Assembly: GCF_009884975.1 (NCBI RefSeq)
Contig: NZ_CP041970.1
Span: 1,116,001 to 1,180,000 of the forward strand
Reading direction: 5' to 3'
Length of the DNA: 64,000 nucleotides
Origin: Acinetobacter dispersus
GTDB lineage: Bacteria > Pseudomonadota > Gammaproteobacteria > Pseudomonadales > Moraxellaceae
Part shown: positions 7,436 to 16,420 of the stretch, piece by piece
Layout of the letters: each line of letters begins with the position of its first letter
Numbering within the stretch: the first letter of the stretch is position 1
Translations under genes and position numbers: made by a program
Notes under the pieces: generated by a model
The model's input: the letters and a program-made list of their open reading frames with translations, nothing else
Database searches by the model: none
What the model was told of the DNA's origin: nothing

Positions 7436-10400
7436 ATGAAGAACGTTGGAAAGGGTCAAATGCGTAATCGGAACTTATTTCGATTTTCAACACTCGCATT
7501 TGCAATACATACAGTTTGTATTGGTAGTCTGACTTTACCTTTACAATCGGCTTATGCAGAAACAGTTGGAACAAAAGCCTACAATATCCCAGCGGGAACC
7601 TTAGCCAATGTATTGAATCAATTTGCTGAACAATCTGGGACTTCAATTGCGATTGATGCACAACAATTAAAAGGTCAATACAGTTCAGGATTAAAAGGCA
7701 ATTATGCATTAGAGCAAGGCTTTCAACATATTTTAGCATCTTCAGCATTTTATGCAGTCAAAGCCGGACAGGGTTATACACTGGCGAAAAAGACCTCTCA
7801 AAGTGCCAATACCGCTTCTGTTGCTGCGAATGCAGTGGTGAGCACAGCATCTGCGCAGACTCAGGATGATGAAGTTTCGGTTCGTTTGACCCCACTTGTG
7901 GTCTATGGTCAACAAGATCGCGATACTCAGGGCAGCAATAGAGTTTACGATGCCAATCGGTCTTCTGTCTATGCAGGAAAAGACTATATTGAGCGCTTTA
8001 AAGGCACCAATCCAGCCGATGTTTTACAAGGGATGGTTGGGGTTTATAGTGGTGATGCCCGTAATAGTGGTGCTTTAGATCCAAGTGTTCGTGGTGTGCA
8101 GGGTGTAGGTCGAGTACCTTTAACCATCGATGGAACTGAACAGTCGATTGCAGTATGGCGTGGCTATAATGGCGTAAATAACCGAAATTATATCGATCCG
8201 AATCTAATTGCGGGTATTGAAGTCATTAAAGGGCCATCATTAGAGCGAAATACCACAACCTCAGTCGGTGGTGGCGTGGTGGTCAAGACCTTAGAAGCAG
8301 ATGATATTGTTCGTCCAGGTCAAACCTTTGGTGCAGAATTAAAAGTAGAAGGCTCAACCAACTCTATTGACCCATCGTTACCAGACATGAGCAAGGTCGG
8401 CAAGAATTATAATGATACGACGCCTTGGAATGATGTGGAGGGTAAAAAGTATGATCCCGACATATACAAGAAGAACCGAACTAAAAATGATAATTCTAAC
8501 TTCTCGGGGGATGATCTAGCAGGTCGACTGGCGTTGGCAATGAAGCAGGATAAATTTGATTTACTGGCGGTTTATGCTGTTCGTGAACGTGGCAACTATT
8601 TTTCGGGTACACACGGTTCGGGCTATTATAAACGGGCAGAACCGAGCAATAACCTCGATTTTATTCCTTATTTTGCACATTCCTATAAACCTGGTGATGA
8701 AGTTCCGAATACCTCTAGTCAAATGGAGTCTTGGTTATTTAAAGCAAACTATCGACCAACTGATGAGCAAGCCCTAAAACTTACTTATCGAGATACCAAA
8801 AATAGATTTGGTGAGATCATGCCTTCACGGATTGAGTGGGGTTTGACACCTGAAATTGGTGTACCTCAGTGGCCTCTTAGTGATATTCGTTCCAAGGCCT
8901 ATAGCTTGGAGTATAAGTTCAAACCTGAAACTAATCAGTGGGTCGATTTCTACGCCAATATTTGGCAGACCGATACAGAAAGCCAGACCTATACACGCGG
9001 TGGTTGGCCAACAACCATCGATTTTCGAGACAATCGCATTATCAATACGGCCATTAGCCATTCTGACAACCGACGTCAGGGCATTAATATCAGCAATAAA
9101 GCTCTATTAACAGATCAACTCAATTTAACTTTGGGCGGAAGCTTCTTAAAAGAAAAACTGACCTCTGATGATGTCTATGGTGAATATGGCCCAATGTATA
9201 GCCTATTTCAGGCTTTACCGCGTGCGGGCCGCCGTGAAGAAAAAACCTTTGATTTTAATTTTAACTATCAACCAGCCTCTTGGCTAAGCTTTGATGCAGG
9301 TATGCGCTATCGCTCATACTGGGCTTTTGATGATTTCTTAAATAAATCTCTAAGAGATGGGGTTGATCCTGCATTAAACCCACTATTTACCAAGAAAAGT
9401 AAACTCAAAGAATATAGCTTTGAATATGTAACAATGCCTGAAAGTTACAATGCTCAGCAGCAGCGTATGTTAGATCGGTTCTCACAGCGTTATGCCACCA
9501 AAAATCCAGATTGGGATGGAAAGTTAGAAAGTGTTCCTGCATCGGAAACACAGTTGTATAACCTCATTTGGACACAGAAGAATACGCTCACCTGGAAAGC
9601 AGATGAAAATGGTCATTTGGCTTTGGCTGATAATGTATTAGATCGACTGAATGCCTTAGGTCAAAAATATGTAATTACTGGAAATGGCAATCTTAGCCCT
9701 GCGGTGATTGAACAGGTTCCAATTGAGTCAGCGCAGAAAGTAAGAGACAGTGGTTGGGCTCCTCAACTCGGTGCATCCATTCACTTAACTGATAATAATC
9801 GGCTCTATGTCCGTTATGCAGAAGAGTATCGTTTACCCAGCTTATTTGAAAGTACGGTCGGTTTCTCTGCGATGATGCCATATCAAGCGATTAAACCCGA
9901 ACATGCGTTTAATTATGAAGTGGGTTATGTCTATGACATGCGTGATTGGTTAAGCTCAGCACGAAATGCCGATATTAAACTGGCGTATTACTACAACAAA
10001 ACCAAAAACGTGATTGAGCGAAATCAAAATCTGATTTTCACCAATATGGATGAGCAGAAGCTTTCTGGTTTAGAACTGCAAAGCCGTTTTGATAATGGTG
10101 CTTTCTTTAGCGATTTGAGCTTGGCTTATAACCTCAAAAATGAAGTCTGTGATACCAATAGTGCCATCGATAAAATGATTAACAGTGGAACGGTACAAAC
10201 GGATCAAGGCATCCAATTCCGTGATGCTTATCAACGGTGTGTCGACGATGGTTTTCCTAATGGTTATCTTGTCACCATGTCGACACCTGAACTCAGCGCA
10301 CATGCATTATTGGGCGCACGTTTTCTAGATGAAAGATTGGAACTAGGCGCACGAGCAACCTTCTACAAAGGCTATGAAAGTCCGCTACGTAAAAATAACG

Positions 10401-10618
10401 ATGCGGGTATCAATAAAGGCTATTACCTCAATGTACCGTTAGCTTGGGATGACACCTGGATTTTTGATGCCTATGCACGTTATCAAGTTGATACCTATAA
10501 CACAGTAGAATTTGTCGGAAATAACCTTTCAAACCAATTCTATATCGATCCACTCACTCGGAGTGCAATGGCTGCACCAGGCCGCACGCTGAAAGTCAGC
10601 TGGACCACTAAGTTTTAA
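7436..10618 (+). CDS. hphR: TonB-dependent haemophilin/haem receptor with STN signalling domain
   Basis: ATG 7436 is chosen over 7403 because GGGGCGG sits 5 bases upstream. The product (about 1060 residues) has a signal sequence ending QSAYA, then an STN domain (KAYNIPAGTLANVLNQFAEQSG to AGQGYTLAK). A plug domain follows (TPLVVYGQ box, YIERFKGTNPADVLQGMVGVYSGDARNSGALDPSVRG) and then a large 22-strand barrel ending in the outer-membrane signature KVSWTTKF. The STN domain is the partner expected for the FecI/FecR pair just upstream. Position next to hphA, slam, tonB and hemO identifies it as the receptor that extracts haem from the secreted haemophore, as described for Acinetobacter HphR. The signalling role here is inferred. 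Confidence 0.88.
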   Translation: MKNVGKGQMRNRNLFRFSTLAFAIHTVCIGSLTLPLQSAYAETVGTKAYNIPAGTLANVLNQFAEQSGTSIAIDAQQLKGQYSSGLKGNYALEQGFQHILASSAFYAVKAGQGYTLAKKTSQSANTASVAANAVVSTASAQTQDDEVSVRLTPLVVYGQQDRDTQGSNRVYDANRSSVYAGKDYIERFKGTNPADVLQGMVGVYSGDARNSGALDPSVRGVQGVGRVPLTIDGTEQSIAVWRGYNGVNNRNYIDPNLIAGIEVIKGPSLERNTTTSVGGGVVVKTLEADDIVRPGQTFGAELKVEGSTNSIDPSLPDMSKVGKNYNDTTPWNDVEGKKYDPDIYKKNRTKNDNSNFSGDDLAGRLALAMKQDKFDLLAVYAVRERGNYFSGTHGSGYYKRAEPSNNLDFIPYFAHSYKPGDEVPNTSSQMESWLFKANYRPTDEQALKLTYRDTKNRFGEIMPSRIEWGLTPEIGVPQWPLSDIRSKAYSLEYKFKPETNQWVDFYANIWQTDTESQTYTRGGWPTTIDFRDNRIINTAISHSDNRRQGINISNKALLTDQLNLTLGGSFLKEKLTSDDVYGEYGPMYSLFQALPRAGRREEKTFDFNFNYQPASWLSFDAGMRYRSYWAFDDFLNKSLRDGVDPALNPLFTKKSKLKEYSFEYVTMPESYNAQQQRMLDRFSQRYATKNPDWDGKLESVPASETQLYNLIWTQKNTLTWKADENGHLALADNVLDRLNALGQKYVITGNGNLSPAVIEQVPIESAQKVRDSGWAPQLGASIHLTDNNRLYVRYAEEYRLPSLFESTVGFSAMMPYQAIKPEHAFNYEVGYVYDMRDWLSSARNADIKLAYYYNKTKNVIERNQNLIFTNMDEQKLSGLELQSRFDNGAFFSDLSLAYNLKNEVCDTNSAIDKMINSGTVQTDQGIQFRDAYQRCVDDGFPNGYLVTMSTPELSAHALLGARFLDERLELGARATFYKGYESPLRKNNDAGINKGYYLNVPLAWDDTWIFDAYARYQVDTYNTVEFVGNNLSNQFYIDPLTRSAMAAPGRTLKVSWTTKF

Positions 10619-10679
10619 CACAGAATTTAATTTCCTCTTTTAAAAAGCGGGAATTAGATGGGCGTAAATAATTAATTTG

Positions 10680-10696
10680 AATGATTATTATTTACA
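10680..10696 (+). promoter_or_regulatory. Degenerate Fur-like box upstream of hphA
   Basis: AATGATTATTATTTACA matches 12 of 14 positions of the 7-1-7 Fur consensus and 16 of 17 bases of the hphR copy. It suggests a separate iron-controlled promoter for hphA. Confidence 0.5.
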
Positions 10697-10740
10697 AAAC
10701 CAAAGAGCAGTTATAGATCCCAGCTGCTCATACAACTAAA

Positions 10741-10762
10741 AAGATAACTATATCGTTATCTT
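10741..10762 (+). repeat. Perfect 8-bp hairpin in the hphA leader
   Basis: AAGATAAC and GTTATCTT flank a 6-base loop, 44 bases before the hphA start. There is no T-run, so it is more likely an mRNA-stability or protein-binding element than a terminator. Confidence 0.4.
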
Positions 10763-10806
10763 CATTGAAACAACAACTTAGCTTTAGAAAAATGGAGTAA
10801 CAATAA

Positions 10807-11598
10807 ATGAAAATCTCTCAACTGTTCATCGGTCTCGTTGCATGTTCTGCTGTATTTGCTCATGCAGGTATTGAAGGTGCTTCTAGCAATGAAGCAAATA
10901 TCAAAGTCGGTGCGGCAGCAAGTACCAGTCATCCGGGTGGTGCAGCTGCAGTTTCTGTGCAGGCTGCAGGTGCGCCATATAACGCTTTTACAGGCTTTAG
11001 TTCACTAAAAGGTTTAGCGCAAGCATTTTCTGCGCAAGGCACAAGTAATACTAATGTCACTGTAGGTACCAAGACATTTAATATCTCCCATATTCCTGTA
11101 TCTGCAATGCCGCCTTCACACAGTGCTTTAGGTAATTTTAATTTTGGTCAAGTCGGCACACAGGAAGTTTATTTCGGTGAATGGTGGAAAGCAGGCGATA
11201 CACCTGCAAGCGCAAGCCATACGGTTTATTACGCGGGTGACAATACCAATACCACAGTACCAACTGCAGGTACTGCAACATATACCGTTGCAGGGATTAA
11301 TGGCTCAGCAACTAATCTGCTAAGTGGTAATTTCACAGCGAACTTTGGTGCAGGTACTTTGGAAGGCTCATTAGCTGGAACAGGTACAACCGTTTCAAAC
11401 GTAACACTTGATGGTGTGACGTTTAATCCAGGTTCAGCTGCATTTAGTGGATTTGCAATTGCAAATGGTACAGCTGGCTTAAATGACTCAGGTATTGTTC
11501 AGGGGCATTTCTTTGGTGCAAATGCGGCTGCTTTAGCGGGTATCGCGAAATTTGACAATGTTTCTTATAACACTGCATTTGGCGGTGCGAAGAACTAA
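10807..11598 (+). CDS. hphA: Secreted haemophore HphA (haemophilin family, Slam substrate)
   Basis: A 263-residue protein preceded by GGAG at 10794. The signal peptide MKISQLFIGLVACSAVFAHA is followed by a Gly/Ala/Ser/Thr-rich mature protein. The C-terminal half has the TbpB-like 8-strand barrel signature of Slam substrates (GSLAGTGTTVSNVTLDG, GIVQGHFFGANAAALAGIAKF). Known Acinetobacter HphA is a soluble haemophore that takes haem from haemoglobin and hands it to HphR. The partner genes surround it: receptor before, Slam, TonB and haem oxygenase after. LVAC in the signal sequence resembles a lipobox, but it would leave a very short lipoprotein signal, so cleavage after AHA is preferred. A terminator separates it from the Slam gene. 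Confidence 0.88.
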   Translation: MKISQLFIGLVACSAVFAHAGIEGASSNEANIKVGAAASTSHPGGAAAVSVQAAGAPYNAFTGFSSLKGLAQAFSAQGTSNTNVTVGTKTFNISHIPVSAMPPSHSALGNFNFGQVGTQEVYFGEWWKAGDTPASASHTVYYAGDNTNTTVPTAGTATYTVAGINGSATNLLSGNFTANFGAGTLEGSLAGTGTTVSNVTLDGVTFNPGSAAFSGFAIANGTAGLNDSGIVQGHFFGANAAALAGIAKFDNVSYNTAFGGAKN

Positions 11599-11605
11599 TT
11601 ATGGC

Positions 11606-11637
11606 AAAAGGAATCTACAACTGTAGATTCCTTTTTC
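11606..11637 (+). terminator. Terminator between hphA and the Slam gene
   Basis: GGAATCTACA and TGTAGATTCC form a perfect stem with a 2-base loop, followed by a T-run. It would leave the abundant haemophore mRNA mostly separate from that of its secretor. Confidence 0.85.
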
Positions 11638-11680
11638 TTGTTTAAGACTTGATGATTTTATTTTGTGTTTTACGGTTTTT

Positions 11681-13171
11681 ATGAAAAGAACATTGCTGTG
11701 CTGTTTGATTTTATTGGCGAGTTCATCACTTTATGCAGATGATGAGACACAACTTCGCCTGAATCAAAGCTTAGATCAAAATTTATTACAACAACAGCAT
11801 CAACTACAACAACAAGGTGCGATTCGGAGCACGGATGAACTGCCCAATATTGTGATTAATGGTCAAGTATTTGAAGTTGAAAAAAATCAAGATGACCTCG
11901 CGAAAGCCTTATATTTGGCGGTTATGCAAAAACAATGGGGCAATGCTGCGGTTTATTTAAAACATTATCAGCAATATCAAGGCTACGATCAGGCTTTAAC
12001 GGATTTTGCCGAAGGTGCGTTAGCACGTGCTCAGGGACAGCTCAAATTAGCAGAGCAAAAATTTCAAAGCAGTCTCAATAAACAACCGAATAATCTGATT
12101 TGTGAACTAGAGTTAGCGCGCGTGCTGTTTGAACAGCAGAAGAACAAACAAGCAGCACGCCTTTTTACATCAATTCAGAGCAAGTTAGGACAAAGCGATC
12201 GTGCGGTGATACCACCAGAAGTAGAACAAACGGTTAATCTGTTCGTCAAAGCCCTGGAGCAGCGGGATTCATGGCAAGGCAGTGTCGCGATAGGTCCATC
12301 CTATGCCACAAATCTGAATAGTTCTTCTGAACAAAGCAAAACATGGACCTTGTATGGCATTGATGACAAGGGCAATGCGACCCCCATTCAAGAAATTAGA
12401 CGTGGCAGCCCCAAAGCAGCATCAGCAACGGGTATGGATTATGAAGCCAGTTTAATCAAACGCTTTTCTCTCTATGGCAACCATGGCGTTTCCTTACGTG
12501 GTTTAGCCTATGGGCAATCCTATGATGATCAGGCTGACTATAACGAATCGACCTTGAATATTAATGCAGGCTATAGTTTTTTTGATTTAAAAAATCAGAT
12601 CAGTATTGCACCACTGTTTGAACATAAACGTTATGCCAATGATGGTTTATACAATGCATGGGGGGCACGTGCTGAATGGATGCGATTTATTGCTGCAGAC
12701 AAAGCATTCAAGCTGGAAGCTGAAATCAAAGATCTGGACTATCAAAAATATAAAACGCTAGATGGTAAAGAAAGCTCAGCGATGTTCACCTTTTGGAAGA
12801 TTCTACCCAAACAATGGACATTATTTAGTGGACTAGATGTACTTGATCATGACACGCAAGAAAAGTACATGGCGGCCTATCAACAACAAGGTGTCCGTTT
12901 AGGATTGAGCAAGTCTTGGAATGTCGGATTGAATACAACGTTATTCAGTTCATATCGCTGGCGCCAGTTTGATCGATATGCCGAAAGTCTACAAGCCCGT
13001 CGTCATGATTTTGAACAAAATTATACATTCGTGGTGCAAATACCTCGATTTAAATTTTATGGTGTGACGCCAAATCTGACTTATCGTTATAACCACAACA
13101 GTAGCAATGTTGACTGGCTGTATTCCTATGATAAACACAATGTCAGCTTAAAGCTTGAACATCGTTTTTAG
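11681..13171 (+). CDS. hsmA: Slam / type XI secretion outer-membrane protein for HphA
   Basis: ATG 11681 gives a clean signal peptide (MKRTLLCCLILLASSSLYA); an in-frame TTG 18 bases upstream would only add a poor extension. The mature protein of about 477 residues has an N-terminal tetratricopeptide-like periplasmic part (about 50-185, e.g. ALYLAVMQKQWGNAAVYLKHYQQ) and a DUF560/Slam beta-barrel (about 190 to the end) finishing in VSLKLEHRF. Slam proteins move TbpB-like lipoproteins and haemophilins across the outer membrane. Location directly behind hphA makes HphA its substrate. The next gene starts 10 bases after its stop. Confidence 0.87.
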   Translation: MKRTLLCCLILLASSSLYADDETQLRLNQSLDQNLLQQQHQLQQQGAIRSTDELPNIVINGQVFEVEKNQDDLAKALYLAVMQKQWGNAAVYLKHYQQYQGYDQALTDFAEGALARAQGQLKLAEQKFQSSLNKQPNNLICELELARVLFEQQKNKQAARLFTSIQSKLGQSDRAVIPPEVEQTVNLFVKALEQRDSWQGSVAIGPSYATNLNSSSEQSKTWTLYGIDDKGNATPIQEIRRGSPKAASATGMDYEASLIKRFSLYGNHGVSLRGLAYGQSYDDQADYNESTLNINAGYSFFDLKNQISIAPLFEHKRYANDGLYNAWGARAEWMRFIAADKAFKLEAEIKDLDYQKYKTLDGKESSAMFTFWKILPKQWTLFSGLDVLDHDTQEKYMAAYQQQGVRLGLSKSWNVGLNTTLFSSYRWRQFDRYAESLQARRHDFEQNYTFVVQIPRFKFYGVTPNLTYRYNHNSSNVDWLYSYDKHNVSLKLEHRF

Positions 13172-13181
13172 GGAGATGACG

Positions 13182-14099
13182 ATGAAATCAAAGCTTCAGT
13201 ATCCACTTTATGAATTGACAGCAAAACCACCATCTATTGTGGTTTTGGCACATTCCCATCATAAGTCACTCATAGCATTGCTGGTCATTGTGCTGCATCT
13301 AGTTGGATTATGGTTTCTGAGTCATATTATTGAGCCTTATACTTTGGCCACTTCGCCGAAAGTAAATGCCCTTAAAGTACGCTTTGTATCATTAGCACCA
13401 TCAGAACAGGTATCTCCCCAAACTACCGCCCAGAGTGCTATTACTCAGCCCTCTAAACAACAACACTTACAAAAAGAATCTGAACTTCCTGCTTCACAAC
13501 AAAGTGCTGAGACCATAGAGCAAAAAATATTCATCAGTCAAAATGCAACGAATACCGTACAACAAAAACAACCGAGTCAAAAAGATCACTCCGTCACATC
13601 ACAACCAAAACAAACTGTTGCAGCTCAATCTGTAGAAAAAAAAGAACCCCAAAAACAGATACAGGCTGATCAACAATCTACTGCTGTCAATGAAAACCAG
13701 AAAATACAGAAAGAGCATTTTGGAGAAAACCAATCGTTCTCTGGTGGCGTAAAAGTACCCACAGCACAACAGGAACTAAGCCGAGCCCCTGAAAGTCAGG
13801 TTGAGCGTGATGAACCTGTTCAAGTCAGTAGTGTTGATGTGCTCAGTTTTGGAAAATTTAACTACGATGATCGGGAACTGAGACAACAAAATCGCATGGT
13901 GGAGTTGCGTTTACGTATCAATGAAAACGGACAGCCAATCGATATCCAATTAAAACAAAGTTCAGGTATTTCCAGCTTAGATGAACGTGTTCTAAACGCA
14001 GCGCGACAATCCAAATTTAAACCATACAAAGTCAATGGCCAAGCAGTGGCTATTGTCGTTGATTTCCCAGTGCAACTTAAACTCAGTCGGAGTCACTAG
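13182..14099 (+). CDS. tonB: TonB energy-transducing protein of the haem locus
   Basis: ATG 13182 follows GGGAG by 6 bases; 305 residues. A basic cytosolic start leads to one membrane helix (SLIALLVIVLHLVGLWFLSHII). Then comes a long periplasmic spacer rich in Gln, Lys, Ser and Glu, rather than the usual Pro-Glu/Pro-Lys repeats. The C-terminal TonB domain reads RMVELRLRINENGQPIDIQLKQSSG ... ERVLNAARQSKFKPYKVNG. It couples the proton motive force through ExbB/ExbD (not encoded here) to HphR. It is tightly packed behind the Slam gene and before hemO. Confidence 0.9.
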   Translation: MKSKLQYPLYELTAKPPSIVVLAHSHHKSLIALLVIVLHLVGLWFLSHIIEPYTLATSPKVNALKVRFVSLAPSEQVSPQTTAQSAITQPSKQQHLQKESELPASQQSAETIEQKIFISQNATNTVQQKQPSQKDHSVTSQPKQTVAAQSVEKKEPQKQIQADQQSTAVNENQKIQKEHFGENQSFSGGVKVPTAQQELSRAPESQVERDEPVQVSSVDVLSFGKFNYDDRELRQQNRMVELRLRINENGQPIDIQLKQSSGISSLDERVLNAARQSKFKPYKVNGQAVAIVVDFPVQLKLSRSH

Positions 14100-14133
14100 C
14101 CGATGAGTAATATTCTTTTTTAGGAGAATGATG

Positions 14134-14730
14134 ATGACCGCAGCAACAGAACAAATGGTTGCCAATAGCCTTTCTCAACGCTTAAAGCAAGAAACGGCGG
14201 CGGAGCATGAAAGAATGCATCGCTTAATGGCACAGGCAGATGTATTTGCAAGCAAAGAAAAATATGCGCAATTCACTTTGTCTCAATACTATTTTCAACA
14301 GGAAATTGAGCATCTTTTTGAACAAGACAGTGTCGCTGGATTAATTCCTGATCTCGGTATCCGTGGTCGTTCTCAGCAAGCTTTTGCAGATTTGCAAGAT
14401 TTGGGCATTCAGCCAGCAGGACAATCCTTACAAAGTGGAGATGTCAAATTACCTGAAGCATTGGGTTGGATCTACGTTTCAGAAGGCTCAACCTTGGGGG
14501 CTGCTTTTTTATTTAAACAAGCTCAAAAAAGCTTAGGCTTCTCTGAAACATTTGCGGCTCGCAATCTGGCAGCTTATCCAGAAGGACGTGCCAAGGTGTG
14601 GAAACGTTTCGTTGAAGCACTCGATGATGCTGCTTTTGATCAAGTCTTACAAGATCGCGTTGTACAAGGTGCTTTAGATGCATTTGGCTATTTTGGTAAA
14701 GCATTAACTCAACTCGATGAGTTGAAATAA
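14134..14730 (+). CDS. hemO: Biliverdin-producing haem oxygenase
   Basis: Three ATGs in a row (14128, 14131, 14134) follow AGGAG. The last has the best spacing and is taken; the product is 198 residues. H25 in TAAEHERMH is the expected proximal haem ligand, and the distal helix is in LGWIYVSEGSTLGAAFLFKQA (bacterial HemO/BphO pattern GSTLGA). The cytosolic enzyme opens haem to biliverdin, CO and iron, using reduced flavoprotein or ferredoxin. It completes the pathway from the haemophore to iron release. Confidence 0.92.
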   Translation: MTAATEQMVANSLSQRLKQETAAEHERMHRLMAQADVFASKEKYAQFTLSQYYFQQEIEHLFEQDSVAGLIPDLGIRGRSQQAFADLQDLGIQPAGQSLQSGDVKLPEALGWIYVSEGSTLGAAFLFKQAQKSLGFSETFAARNLAAYPEGRAKVWKRFVEALDDAAFDQVLQDRVVQGALDAFGYFGKALTQLDELK

Positions 14731-14777
14731 TTAATTAAGCACTAAAGGCATAACTCGGTATGGAGGTCATTAATCGC

Positions 14778-15206
14778 ATGGATAATGAGATGAAAACAGA
14801 TATTTTGTCACAACCGCCACAGCCAGCAAGCAAATTAGCACGCTCAGTTTGGTGGCGATTCTTATTTATCTGCCTCGCCTGGTTATGCATTGGACTCGGC
14901 ATACTTGGAATTTTTATTCCAGGTTTACCAACCGTTGACTTTATTTTATTGGCTGTTTTCTTTGCGGCAAGAGGATCAGAAAAGCTCCATCAATGGTTTC
15001 TGAATCATCGTTTTATCGGCCCAATCATCAAAGAATGGCAAGAAAATAGACGTATTCCCAAAAAAGCAAAATACATGTCGACGCTCAGTATGAGTGTCGC
15101 TGCGGGGATTATGATCTGGACCATTCCACATCCTTGGGTCGTTTATCCTCTTGTGGCGTGTATGGCAGCCGTATTGATCTGGATGTGGATGAGAGATAAA
15201 GACTGA
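14778..15206 (+). CDS. DUF454 (YbaN-like) inner-membrane protein
   Basis: About 142 residues from ATG 14778 (GGAGG upstream at 14762; ATG 14790 is also possible). The family hallmark GILGIFIPGLPTVDFILLAVFFAARGSEKLHQWFLNH is present, followed by GPIIKEWQENRRIPKKAK and two further membrane helices. DUF454 genes are frequently found at the end of haem oxygenase loci in Acinetobacter and Pseudomonas relatives. The molecular role is unknown. The 47-base gap from hemO suggests co-transcription, and a terminator follows. Confidence 0.85.
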   Translation: MDNEMKTDILSQPPQPASKLARSVWWRFLFICLAWLCIGLGILGIFIPGLPTVDFILLAVFFAARGSEKLHQWFLNHRFIGPIIKEWQENRRIPKKAKYMSTLSMSVAAGIMIWTIPHPWVVYPLVACMAAVLIWMWMRDKD

Positions 15207-15236
15207 AAGTGATTTAACACCAAGATAACGATTATT

Positions 15237-15263
15237 GAGCAGGCCTAAACGGCTTGCTCTTTT
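15237..15263 (+). terminator. Terminator of the haem operon
   Basis: GAGCAGGCC and GGCTTGCTC pair with one G-T, followed by TTTTA. Confidence 0.75.
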
Positions 15264-15319
15264 ATCTATCGGTATAATAAAATTATTTCACTATTTGCTT
15301 CGGTTGTAAGATTACTCAG

Positions 15320-15994
15320 ATGTATAAGGCTATATTCTTTGATATTGACGATACTTTGCTTGATTTTAGCGTAGCCAACCGCTCTGCATTTGTTAAATCG
15401 TTTGGGCAGTTTAACTTACAGCATGATGATTTGACTTATTCTACCTATAAAAATATTAATCATCAGCTATGGGAAAAACAGAAGTTAGGTCAAATTACAG
15501 TACAGAATGTGATTGATTATCGATTTAAAGAATTATTTTTGGCTTTGAATATCGAATTAGATCATGATCATTTTCGGGATACCTTCCAAGGCAATTTAGC
15601 CAAAGAGCATACCCTTGAGGATGGAGCAACTGAAGCAATTCAATACCTGAGCCAAAAATATAAGTTATTTGCTGCATCCAATAGTTTTCTGAATCAACAA
15701 AAATCACGTTTGGACTTGGCTGGTTTGTTATCACATTTTTCTGATTTATATATTTCAGATGACATCGGCTACGAGAAGCCTGATCAACGTTTTTTCGAAA
15801 CCTGCCTGCGTAGAAGTAATATTGCGAAAGAAGAAGTCTTATTCATTGGCGATAGCTTAGAGGCTGATATGAAAGGGGCTACTTCCTGTGAAATTTCGAC
15901 ATGTTGGTACAATCCTAAAAATTTACCCAATCACTATGATTTAAATCTAACGCACTCTATTCAGCATTTATCTGATTTAGTAAAGATTTTATAA
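15320..15994 (+). CDS. yjjG: HAD-family nucleotidase (YjjG-like)
   Basis: A 224-residue haloacid dehalogenase hydrolase. Motif I FFDIDDTLLDF (nucleophile D8, acid D10), motif II AASNSF, motif III Lys in DDIGYEKPDQRFFE and motif IV FIGDSLEADMKGA are all present, and a helical cap lies between residues 15 and 90. The order and cap fit YjjG noncanonical pyrimidine nucleotidases, which clear damaged nucleotides such as 5-halo or 5-hydroxy UMP. Its end overlaps the convergent gene by 6 bases. Confidence 0.8.
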   Translation: MYKAIFFDIDDTLLDFSVANRSAFVKSFGQFNLQHDDLTYSTYKNINHQLWEKQKLGQITVQNVIDYRFKELFLALNIELDHDHFRDTFQGNLAKEHTLEDGATEAIQYLSQKYKLFAASNSFLNQQKSRLDLAGLLSHFSDLYISDDIGYEKPDQRFFETCLRRSNIAKEEVLFIGDSLEADMKGATSCEISTCWYNPKNLPNHYDLNLTHSIQHLSDLVKIL

Positions 15995-16420
15995 ATCGAT
16001 GCGATCTGGCTGATGGGATTTTAGATGGATCAAAATCAGCCAGTAACAGAGCGCTGGAATGAGGGCGATAAACAAGGAAAAAATATCCGCATAAACCAGC
16101 CACCATTGCTTTGGGAGTTGGCCTGTATGAGCCCAAGCTAAAAGAGTAAAAAAAGGTGCCGCAACGACGAATGAGCTTAAGCAGATTGTCAGAAAATTCA
16201 GATACTGATAGCGGTTTAAGACAAGCGAGAACATGAATGAAAATGGAACGGTTAAAAGGCAATAAGCCAAATAAACTAGAAGATGCCCGACAATAACTGC
16301 AAATATTGAACCGAGTTTAAACTCATTGTTCATGAGAATAAACAGTACAGCCATAAAACAGAGTAAGGGAATTGGAGCCAATAGCAGCGATTTTAAAATG
16401 ATCTTTTTCTGATATTTCAA
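15989..16420 (-). CDS. Small four-helix membrane protein, unrecognised
   Basis: A 143-residue, strongly hydrophobic protein with about four membrane helices (ILKSLLLAPIPLLCFMAVLFIL, IFAVIVGHLLVYLAYCLLTVPFSF, FLTICLSSFVVAAPFFTLL, IFSLFIALIPALCYWLILIHL). I do not recognise the family. It is convergent with, and overlaps by 6 bases, the YjjG-like gene. There is no operon partner. Confidence 0.6.
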   Translation of the reverse strand: MKYQKKIILKSLLLAPIPLLCFMAVLFILMNNEFKLGSIFAVIVGHLLVYLAYCLLTVPFSFMFSLVLNRYQYLNFLTICLSSFVVAAPFFTLLAWAHTGQLPKQWWLVYADIFSLFIALIPALCYWLILIHLKSHQPDRIDL

